Shown: piece after piece, positions 16,156 through 24,500 of the stretch
Position numbering within the stretch: the stretch's first letter is position 1
How the letters are laid out: every line of letters begins with the position of its first letter
DNA from: Candidatus Poribacteria bacterium
GTDB lineage: Bacteria > Poribacteria > WGA-4E > WGA-3G
NCBI GenBank assembly: GCA_003635185.1
Contig: PYJA01000016.1
Span: 1 to 33,688 of the forward strand
DNA: 33,688 nt
Reading direction: 5' to 3'
Notes under the pieces: generated by a model
Database searches by the model: none
Told to the model about the DNA's origin: nothing
What the model saw: the letters and a program-made list of their open reading frames with translations, nothing else
Program-made: the position numbers and the translations under genes

Positions 16156-16794
16156 AAGTTCCTCCGGTATGAGTCGTTCAAACAACTCAGAGTCGTACAC
16201 TATCCCACCAAAGAGGTAGAGTGCATAAAGTAAATCTGATTGTGTCCGTTGATCTACGGGGGCGGCACACGTTGCGTTAACACATTCTTGGACCCACTGC
16301 TCAATATCCATCCCCGCGGGAGGTTTCATAAGTGGCGTAAAGGGTAAGACACCTGGTGCATTCATCTCCAGAACCGATTGCCCATCTATATTGATGAGTC
16401 GTATCACCTTATAGTGTAGTGTGTATTTGTACCCACGCCAACTATACTCATATATTCCCGTGTCATTCTTTCCAGCATTTGGATGGAAATAGATGACATT
16501 TGAGTAAACGGGCAATTCGTGTGCACCAACGAGGTATCCGTGATACGCTGCGTTTCGTGCCCACATCGGTTTGTGAGTACTATCGCGCAGTTGCAACTCA
16601 ATGTGTAATATTGCTTCACGATTATCAACGCGAATACGTTTTGTGCTGTCGGTCCGTTGTCCTATAATAGTCTGTTGTTCCGTGTCAATGTTTTCGAGTA
16701 CCTCAACATCTTTCACGCCGAGTACAAACTGTGAGATTTGGGTGGCGTAATCTGTGAACAGATTTTTTGCCATATTATCGTAGTTTTGTGGCAT
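15943..16794 (-). CDS. Rpn family PD-(D/E)XK nuclease (recombination-promoting nuclease / putative transposase)
   Basis: 283 aa. The nuclease fold is marked by Asp15 (FTDYA), Asp49 in QRTDSTKRIRV and Glu66-x-Gln68 in LHIELQ, the ExQ form of the PD-(D/E)XK core usual in Rpn proteins. The middle (YKYTLHYKVIRL, GVLPFTPLMKPP) and the helical C-terminus follow the family. In E. coli, Rpn proteins are DNA endonucleases with anti-phage activity. The ATG has no ribosome site; instead TATAAT ends 6 bases upstream, so the mRNA is probably leaderless. Residue 214 is an internal start with a perfect GGAGG. The gene sits between the DUF499 and DUF1156 genes on the same strand. Confidence 0.85.
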   Translation of the reverse strand: MPQNYDNMAKNLFTDYATQISQFVLGVKDVEVLENIDTEQQTIIGQRTDSTKRIRVDNREAILHIELQLRDSTHKPMWARNAAYHGYLVGAHELPVYSNVIYFHPNAGKNDTGIYEYSWRGYKYTLHYKVIRLINIDGQSVLEMNAPGVLPFTPLMKPPAGMDIEQWVQECVNATCAAPVDQRTQSDLLYALYLFGGIVYDSELFERLIPEELMQESKTYQRQVRKITIENTLDLLQDQFHAEAVSAITPALHNINDLQKLKQLHLAAAKVQSIEAFMQLLQG

Positions 16795-16800
16795 AGAAAT

Positions 16801-16829
16801 ATTATATTACAGAGTGTTGCCAAAGTCAA
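16801..16829 (-). promoter_or_regulatory. Promoter of rpn, predicted leaderless start
   Basis: Minus strand TTGACT (16824-16829), 17-base spacer, TATAAT (16801-16806). The initiating AUG begins only 6 bases past the -10 box (16794), so transcription would start at or beside the A of AUG. Confidence 0.65.
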
Positions 16830-16915
16830 GACATTCTACCCACTATGGGGAGCGGCCACTATGGGACAGACGCGTTTCCCCTCGCTTGCGGGCGGATAAA
16901 GGGGGGGGTAAAATC

Positions 16916-19900
16916 CTAATTGCTTTTGAATTCGGCATCAATATGCTCGCTGTTCAATTTTACGGAGCGAGCGGTGTTTTCCGAAAAACCGTCAGACTTT
17001 TCAGCGGTGACAACGACTTCAATTTTTACATTTCCGCCGTCAGTTTGTAAGGTTTGGACAATTTCGTCTTGGATTACTTCAATTTCTTCAGCAAAAGGCG
17101 ATTTTAACTGCAAAGTTTTGGTAACAACAACCTGTGTAGGTCCCTTTGGTTGTGGTGGGTCCGGAGTTGGACCGGTTGATTCATCTTCCTGTTCTTTCTC
17201 TTTCTCTGGATCAGGTTTAGGAGGTTCAACCGGCTTTTGTTTTTCTATCTCTTCCTTTATTATTTTTGCTAATTCAGGGTTTATCAGAATTGCGGTTGTC
17301 CCTTTCTCTATTCGGAGTGCGCCGACATTTTCTTTAAATCGGAAGTTATCGTAATTGCCATCTGTATAGGCGTGGGCAAATCCGAATGTCCCTGTCGGAA
17401 CACCATCTTTGATGCATCTTGAAAGAACATCCCGATCCCTTAGTCGTGGCATGTAAACGTTCTGTGCCAAAAGTTCCCAAAGCGTGTCTATTTCAATATG
17501 CTCTTGATAAGCACTGTTGCTCCAAATATATTGCTGCAACTTTTCAGCGAATACGGAAGGTGCGATTTCTTTAATGACAGTATCATCAGCTATAAATTGA
17601 TCCCGCATGCGAGGCACAATATTAAGATTATCTGTTTTTGTGGTAACATCAGAAAAATCGTAATCGCTTTTCTGCGGATCATTTTGTGTCGGTATGAGTC
17701 CCCATCGGTAAGCCTTAAAAAGTGTTGTAGATACAGCATCCTCAGCAGATTCAAGGTTTTTCTCGGTCTGATCTAACCGTGTGCCTTCAAGGTTACTAAT
17801 TGGACTGTGTAAGACATCACCGTTCATAATGGAGTTCCACGCAAGGAAATTTTTCACAAGATTTTTGAGTTCTCGGACATCATCACGTTTTGCTGTAATA
17901 AAGAGCAGTGTATTTTTGAAGATGCGCTGCTTTTCGTCATTACCACTGTATGTAAGGATATTAAGTGCTGTGGGGTGTGCGGTGTCTTCATCCTTTTCTC
18001 GACTTGGTAGTGATGCCTGCGGTGGAAGAATAACGTATTGAATATCCTCAGAATCTTCTACCATACTTGCTGATGTGGGACAAACTTGGACAGTTGGCAC
18101 GCGTCCAACTGCTCTTTCTAATCGTGACACAATTTCACTGTAAATATCTTCATCAGTATATTGCTCAGCACGGTCTATAGCAACCTTGTTAAGATTCTCC
18201 TGAGTGTGGAAATAGTATCTATCATCTAAATTATAGAGATAGTATAGGTTGCCAGTCATTCTACCGAGTGCATCGTTATAGGTAGAAACGGTCTGGCCGG
18301 GTTCAACGACACCGAGATGAATCTGACGCGTCGTTATACCTTTAAATGCCCCACCTGTTGCACTACCAAGAAACACAGTACGGGCAATCCTGCGCGCGGC
18401 ACCACCAACATTAACAAATACTGTGGATTTCGTGTCAATTTCGTCGGTGCGGGAACCGTGGCTGTCAACCTCTTTTACCACCGGGTCCCAATTTCCACCG
18501 GACTGAGCGAGCAACCGAGTGAATTCGTCAGCGAGTGCGGGATCTTCCAAGGGTAGGTTTGCGGGCATAATCAAGAGGGATTGATCCTGTTCTCGGTAGA
18601 GACGTGAAATATAGGTTGCCATGATACGCAGCACCCCGCGGGTCTTCTGGAATCCAGGGATGACAGACCAATCTTGAAAAAGTCTATCAAATATCTCTGG
18701 ATGGATTGGATAGCAGTCTTTCATGCGTTGTCCGTACTGCTGATCGTTTACACCTTCGGGATATTCGCTGCGCGAGTTCCGGTACATTTTTCTGAACGCT
18801 TCACAAGTTTGGTCACGCTCTGTCTCGTCAATTACGGAACCGAACAATCGTCTACGGACTACCTCAAATGCGTTATCAACTTCTAATGGAATTGAAACAG
18901 CATCAACCCGTTTAAGGATTTCTTCAAGCTCATCAAGAACAGTTACCCCTACTTGTCCACCTGCTTGCGTTTTACCTTCTGGTAAAGTTGCTACAAGCAC
19001 AACATTCTTGGATCTTTTTATAGATTGTGTGAGTGTTTGTAAAAAGGTATAGAGACGTGCTTGTAAATCACTCTCTACATTACGTACATAAGCAACAAGT
19101 TCGTCTATTAAAATAACAGAGGGGCCGACATACTCAAAAAGATCATCCAACTGCTTACCGCCTGGGGAGATGCCTTTAAGTGCAGCTTCGCGGATAAAAT
19201 CGTAAGCGTCTTGCCCACCAAGTTGCTCAGCCATTCTGCCCCAGAGTGTGTTAAGTGGATCTCCCTGTTTAGTTTCATCTGAGTCGGTCGTGGAGAGATA
19301 GGTACCAACAAGCACAGAGACGTTAGCGTTTATCGGAATATTAGGATCCCATTCTGCTTCCGATATAATTTCGTCGATTTCTTGACGAAGACGTGCGTAT
19401 TCACCATCTGTCGGAAGTTCTCTCAGAATATTTGCCCCGGTAATAAGATGGTAAAGGGCAATGAGACTATGCGTTTTCCCACCACCGAAACCGGTTTTGA
19501 GTTGGATGACAGGGTCACCACCTTTACCTGCAAGCCGTTTCAACGTATTGACTAACAAATCGCGGAGTCCGGGTGTAATGTATGTCTGATTAAAAAAGAT
19601 CTTAGTTTCCCCGTATTCTTCGGTTTTTGCATTTCCCTCATAAACCTCTTGGAGATCCGCTGCGAATTCCGATTTATGAAAAGTGCCTTCAATGACATCA
19701 TTGTTAGGATGTATCACATCACGCCAAGGCGTTAGATCCGTTGCCTTCCTACGTGGTAGTTTCGGTTCAGGTTCTGTGGTAGGTCCTGCGCTGATAAATA
19801 ATTTGTCACGGATAGCTTCAACTTCACGCTTTTGTTTAGGAGCATTGATTTGTCCAAGCATGTCGGCAATTTCATAGAGCCTACCACTGGCGTAGCCCGA

Positions 19901-20197
19901 AGGCAGATCCTCAGCACCAGGATGTGAAACCATATTTCGTGCCTCTGTGATGACACCTACAGCACTACGGACCTCCCGATCTGGATCAAAACGTTGCTCA
20001 AATGCTTCGTACCAATGTTTTCTAAATAGGTGTGGAAAATCGTTTATATCAATATCTGTTTCATTATGAATATTCTCTTCTGCAAGTAAACCGGACACTG
20101 CCTTCATGCTTTTAAAAACAAAGGAACGCATGGCATCGCGATAGATGTTGAGTGCTTTATAAAGCGCGTCTTGATTGGGACTTTTTGACGAATTCAC
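16916..20197 (-). CDS. DUF499 AAA+ ATPase with N-terminal HEPN (Swt1-like) domain
   Basis: 1093 aa from a GTG at 20197, with GGGAG about 10 bases upstream. The N-terminal 120 residues look like a HEPN domain: YRDAMRSFVFKSMK, WYEAFEQRF, then EARNMVSHPG, where Arg87 and His92 form the R-x4-H motif of HEPN ribonucleases. The DUF499 part has FFNQTYITPGLRDLL, Walker A TGFGGGKT (236-242 approx.) and Walker B VILIDELVAYV (about 357). A proline-rich linker (EESTGPTPDPPQPKGP region) leads to a small C-terminal domain. DUF499 ATPases recur beside DUF1156 methylases in defence-associated loci. Its own promoter is at 20237-20265. Confidence 0.88.
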   Translation of the reverse strand: MNSSKSPNQDALYKALNIYRDAMRSFVFKSMKAVSGLLAEENIHNETDIDINDFPHLFRKHWYEAFEQRFDPDREVRSAVGVITEARNMVSHPGAEDLPSGYASGRLYEIADMLGQINAPKQKREVEAIRDKLFISAGPTTEPEPKLPRRKATDLTPWRDVIHPNNDVIEGTFHKSEFAADLQEVYEGNAKTEEYGETKIFFNQTYITPGLRDLLVNTLKRLAGKGGDPVIQLKTGFGGGKTHSLIALYHLITGANILRELPTDGEYARLRQEIDEIISEAEWDPNIPINANVSVLVGTYLSTTDSDETKQGDPLNTLWGRMAEQLGGQDAYDFIREAALKGISPGGKQLDDLFEYVGPSVILIDELVAYVRNVESDLQARLYTFLQTLTQSIKRSKNVVLVATLPEGKTQAGGQVGVTVLDELEEILKRVDAVSIPLEVDNAFEVVRRRLFGSVIDETERDQTCEAFRKMYRNSRSEYPEGVNDQQYGQRMKDCYPIHPEIFDRLFQDWSVIPGFQKTRGVLRIMATYISRLYREQDQSLLIMPANLPLEDPALADEFTRLLAQSGGNWDPVVKEVDSHGSRTDEIDTKSTVFVNVGGAARRIARTVFLGSATGGAFKGITTRQIHLGVVEPGQTVSTYNDALGRMTGNLYYLYNLDDRYYFHTQENLNKVAIDRAEQYTDEDIYSEIVSRLERAVGRVPTVQVCPTSASMVEDSEDIQYVILPPQASLPSREKDEDTAHPTALNILTYSGNDEKQRIFKNTLLFITAKRDDVRELKNLVKNFLAWNSIMNGDVLHSPISNLEGTRLDQTEKNLESAEDAVSTTLFKAYRWGLIPTQNDPQKSDYDFSDVTTKTDNLNIVPRMRDQFIADDTVIKEIAPSVFAEKLQQYIWSNSAYQEHIEIDTLWELLAQNVYMPRLRDRDVLSRCIKDGVPTGTFGFAHAYTDGNYDNFRFKENVGALRIEKGTTAILINPELAKIIKEEIEKQKPVEPPKPDPEKEKEQEDESTGPTPDPPQPKGPTQVVVTKTLQLKSPFAEEIEVIQDEIVQTLQTDGGNVKIEVVVTAEKSDGFSENTARSVKLNSEHIDAEFKSN

Positions 20198-20236
20198 GTG
20201 CTAATACTCCCTTCCATTTTACATAATTTCTTTAGC

Positions 20237-20265
20237 AGCATAGCAGATTTTAGGTTATAAGTCAA
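20237..20265 (-). promoter_or_regulatory. Promoter of the DUF499 gene
   Basis: Minus strand TTGACT (20260-20265), 17-base spacer, TATGCT (20237-20242), giving a leader of about 33 bases. The -35 box is the same as that of the rpn promoter. Confidence 0.55.
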
Positions 20266-20280
20266 GGCAATATTATGTCT

Positions 20281-20324
20281 TCCGCAAGCGAAAGCATGCG
20301 GATTTGACAGGAAAAGTGTTAAAA
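20281..20324 (-). repeat. Orphan IS200/IS605-like hairpin repeat, copy 2
   Basis: Minus strand TGTCAAATCCGCATGC-TTTC-GCTTGCGG forms a hairpin with one mismatch. It matches 8371-8416 in the hairpin, the TTTGACAG flank and the GTTAAAA bases that form the stop of the neighbouring gene. No T-tract follows. Confidence 0.5.
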
Positions 20325-21323
20325 TCTAACACGGAGGGAAAGGCGGTTGCTGATGCCTAAATCTGGTTGTCGTTGATAAGCGTAGTCAACATGGAATGCT
20401 GCGCCGGTAACGAATCGGAGTTGAAGCCCAGCACCTGCGGTGAAGTACATCGCGCGGGTAGTGCCGTTCCGACCATCAAATCCGCAACGAAGGGCTAATA
20501 GATCAAAGAGAACATATTCGGCACCGGTGTGGAATTCATAATCGTTGCGAGTGTCTACATCAGCTGCTAAGGTGAGTTTGCTGTTGAAAATAGCAAGTTT
20601 CTGATAGTAGGCAACCCCTATTTTTAAGCGCGGCAAGAGTGTCTCTGTATGAGGTGATTCGTCAGCATTTTCTGGCGGTGTGTTCCAATAAAGTTTGGTT
20701 GTGAGAAAATCGCTCGCGACAACACCGAAGGAGAAGGCAGTCGATTTGTCTGCGTTAGTTTTAGCGAGAATACCGAGATCACTTCCGCCACCAATAGCAT
20801 TAGCATTACGATACGCATCAATATAAATAAGTTTGAGACTGGCACCGAGATGGATAGAGACACCTCGCGGTAAAGTGGTAAGATGCCGGGCACCACTGAG
20901 TAGAAAAGCATTACTTGTATTACTAAAAGTGCCAACAACATAAGGACGATTATTAGGACCAATTGCTTTGGTAGTAACCGGAACGCCTGTAATCGGGATA
21001 TCGTCAACACCGACCCGGAGCCAACTGATACCGAAAGTTGTTTTGGAAGAAAACGGGTAGATATAACTTGCCACGTCATACGCAGCGAGGTCCGCAAACG
21101 TGGCGTGCATAAAATTAAACTCATGGTGCGTTAGCTGCGCTATGCCAGCAGGATTATAATAAGTGGTGCTTGCTTCATCAGCGATAGCGGTGAAGGCGTT
21201 GCCCATGCCTAATGGACGCGCACCTGTCCCAAATGTAAGAAAATCTGCTGTATATGTCCGTTCAGCTGCAGCGGGTAATATTACGAGTATAAAAAGGATG
21301 TAGATAATAAAAACTTTTTTCAT
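20319..21323 (-). CDS. PorV/PorQ-like outer-membrane beta-barrel protein
   Basis: 334 aa with a signal peptide (MKKVFIIYILFILVILPAAA-ER). The mature start DFLTFGTGARPLGMGNAFTA followed by STTYYNPAGIAQL is the hallmark of the PorV/UPF0164 family (FadL-like barrels). Alternating strands continue to a C-terminal aromatic residue (SLRVRF), as expected for an outer-membrane barrel. In Bacteroidetes PorV shuttles type IX cargo to the PorU sortase, and the porU-porV gene pair is a known arrangement; here it directly follows the C25 peptidase gene. Codon 1 at 21323 lacks a clear ribosome site. Confidence 0.85.
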   Translation of the reverse strand: MKKVFIIYILFILVILPAAAERTYTADFLTFGTGARPLGMGNAFTAIADEASTTYYNPAGIAQLTHHEFNFMHATFADLAAYDVASYIYPFSSKTTFGISWLRVGVDDIPITGVPVTTKAIGPNNRPYVVGTFSNTSNAFLLSGARHLTTLPRGVSIHLGASLKLIYIDAYRNANAIGGGSDLGILAKTNADKSTAFSFGVVASDFLTTKLYWNTPPENADESPHTETLLPRLKIGVAYYQKLAIFNSKLTLAADVDTRNDYEFHTGAEYVLFDLLALRCGFDGRNGTTRAMYFTAGAGLQLRFVTGAAFHVDYAYQRQPDLGISNRLSLRVRF

Positions 21324-21390
21324 AAGTTGACGACTTGTGCCAGTTAACTAATTGTATTTGTTATTTTCACAGATATTAGGTATTGTTATT

Positions 21391-21470
21391 TAAACATATC
21401 GTCCCTACGGGACTAAAGATAGGGTATTCAACGTTTTTCTATAAACATATCGTCCCTACGGGACTAAAGA
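21391..21470. repeat. Two 29-bp direct repeats with internal palindrome
   Basis: Bases 21391-21419 and 21442-21470 are identical. Each contains GTCCC-tac-GGGAC, a 5-bp stem. The 22-base spacer is unrelated sequence. They sit in the 256-base gap between the PorV-like and C25 peptidase genes, which shows no coding frame. Likely a REP-like dispersed repeat. Confidence 0.7.
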
Positions 21471-21579
21471 AGGTATCAACTAACGATAAAAACTAACAAA
21501 ACGCCAGTAATTGTGAAATAATATTTTACTAATGATTATTTAGCACAACTCGTTAAGTTGATGCTCAAACTGTCAATGG

Positions 21580-24500
21580 CTACTTCAATTTCATCATTTT
21601 GAGGATGTGTGTCTGGTCTTTTTCATCATCAAGGCTTTTAACAATAATTTTTCCATAGTAGACTCCGTTAGCAACCTCATTCCCATCATCATCTTTACCA
21701 TCCCACTTCAGTTGGACAAAACCTGCGGGTGCCTCTGTTTTGAGTTGCCGGATAAGCCGTCCGGTAAGGGTGTATATTTTAACAGTGAGTGACTTCGCGG
21801 GCTTCGTCAATTCACAGGTCACTGTGGTATCCCGTGTAAACGGATTCGGATAATTCAAGGGTTCCACTAATTGGAGTTTACCATGGACATGAAAGGTGAT
21901 TTCATTCTCTCCCTCATTACCATCAAGGTCGCTCGCTGTGAGTCGGAGCTGGTATTCACGAGGTTCAAGTTCAGGAGAATTGTATGTCAAAATGAGTTGT
22001 GTTGAACTTGGATGCTGTGTCAGTTTGTATTCGGTTTCGGCAATAGTCTCAAATTCCCCAAAGCGTCCCAAGGCGAGTTCAACGGGACGCGTAATATAAT
22101 CAATACCACGCGCATCAGTAAGTGTTGCTTGGATAAGTGGGGCTGCGTCAACCGATGCACCGGAAGTAAAGTGTTGCTGGTTACCAACGGTTAATTGGAT
22201 GTCTGGTGGCACCGTATCTTCACTTCGGAGGCAGGAAAGGGCACCTAAATATGAAGTTTTTGCTTGAATTGTACCCACTGTAGCGGTTTCAAACAGGAAT
22301 CGATCCCCTGCAGTGAAGGGTTTGCGGCCTTGCGTTATGAGTAGATTCAATCCATAATCACTGTGTTCCAAAGGTTTGCCAACCGTTCCGTATATTGGTG
22401 CGCCATCCTCTGTTAAGACTCCCGTCCTTTCCCCTTCAATCTGAAACTGCGTTGGGGAGACAAACATGATGAGCCATGTGTCCTGTGGTATTGTCGTCTC
22501 TTGTGCCAAGTCAAGATACTGAATTGTACCATTTCCTCTGTTTCCACTGGCAAAAGCGGATGCATAGAATTGAACAATCTCCTGACCTGGTATTTCAATT
22601 TTCGTGACACTGAATCGTAAGATATCACCGAATTGAAAAGGGGTTTCCCCATCTCTTATATCAAAAGTAAATCCAGGGACATCTGCGGCGGAGTTTATTT
22701 CTACATTCGTCCAAGATGTACGCGATATTCCTCTTGCAATTTCTTCTAATTGGTGATTATTTAATTTCGTGTTCCCTGAAGTTTCTTCAGGTATAAAGAG
22801 GAGACGGTAGGTCCGCGCAGTCTCAAAAAGTGCTATCCAGACACCTACGTCAACACCTTCTTGCGGAATATGAACATCTCTAATTATACCATCACCGGTG
22901 TTATTATTCCGTATTTGGGTAGCACGGGTAGCCGTATCAATTTTGCCATTGGCATGTCTTTTAATTTCAGATTCAAGCCGTGTCCAGTTAGCTAAGGCAT
23001 CAAGCCAGAGATAGATACCTAAATCACGCCCCCGCGCTTCAACAGCAGTGCTAAGCGTGTCTTCTATAGCAGACATATCAATTGACACATCCGCGTCACT
23101 CCCAAAAAGTTCCTCTATTACCTCTTGTTGTAACGCTGTCCAATCAAAATCAAATTCAACGGTAACCGGAGCCTGAAGTTTAAACGAATTCCATAAGGCA
23201 TCAGAGGTAGTTTCGTTTAAATGTAGCGTGTACCCCTGTAAAGACGGGTGTGCTGCGAGTGTTACCGGGAAAAGCATTCCTGTTTTGAAATTGCCTTTAA
23301 TAGGAAACGGTGATTCTGTTTTAGTATTTCGCACCTCTCCTGTCCCACCAATAAAATAAGCGTCCTCAGCATCCACAGTATCCGGCATTATTGGTAAAAC
23401 AGTAAGAAGTGACGGTTTATCCGCAACCACTTCTGCTGGTGTTACTATGCGGATGCCGCCATCAACACTGACGGTTCGCGCTGGCACATCACCAACGATA
23501 CTACCGGAAACAGTGAGCTGCCTATACCCAATATTATCTTGTTCATTACTTTCAACTACTTTTCCTTGCTGATCCGCTTCGCTAAAAATCGGATCAACAT
23601 AGACAAACACATCGTGTATACCACTACGCAGAGATATTGGAATAGCAACAGTCGCAATAGGATTGATATTAAGTGGATCCGGTGTATACGCGTTAGATTG
23701 TTGATGTAACGGATTTCGCACAACCCAGTCATTCGGTTTTATCTGCGTTCTACCAAGCAGATTCGCATCAGCATCAACGATACCATTTTCATCTATATCT
23801 GGATTTCCACTAAAAAAGATAACTTCTATGTTAACATCGGAAAGCCCAAGTTCTGAAATCAGATCGTTTTCAGAAATAGCATCATCGTTAGCATTAGTGG
23901 AACCTACGACTTCAATATCAACAGACAAAAAACGTTCATGCGCAGCACCTTTAGAATCACCCAACTTATAGCTAATCTGCCCCGTGTTTTCACCACGTTT
24001 AGAAACCACCGAAAGATTAGGGTATCTATATGGATAGAACCGATAATAATCGGAGATTACAACAAAATCATCTTCATCCGTAACCTGAATATCGTATCGT
24101 AAAGCGGAACCATCAGTTGGTACAGGTAAAGGCTCAGGAAGTTTCCACCATCTTGCTGTGGATGCTATAGCAGATGTTGAATCCGAATTTGTTTCAGCAG
24201 GTTCTAATGCAACCTTCCCATTATCCGCGGTTTGCAGATTCCGCCATTCCAACACAACAGAAACGGTTTCCTTGTTCTCATCAGAAACAAGTACGGAGAT
24301 TTCAAACATGTCCTCTCCTGATGAAGCGGTAACCACTTTCGGTTTTATGTCCAATATTTTTGGGACCTCCACAGTGAAACCATCACCGCCAACAGCGATT
24401 TCGGTTGCATTTTCAGCATAGTACTCTACATGTGCATCGCCTGGTGAAATATTTTCTGGGACGCTAAATTTAACAGCCGGATAACTACCGCGCTGCACTG

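Noticed and set aside
11458-20197. Calling the block BREX or DISARM
   Set aside because: No PglZ, no helicase, no DrmA/B/C-type gene and no PLD nuclease are present, so neither name is supported.
21391-21470. CRISPR array
   Set aside because: Only two repeats, a 22-base spacer (too short), and no cas genes in the window.
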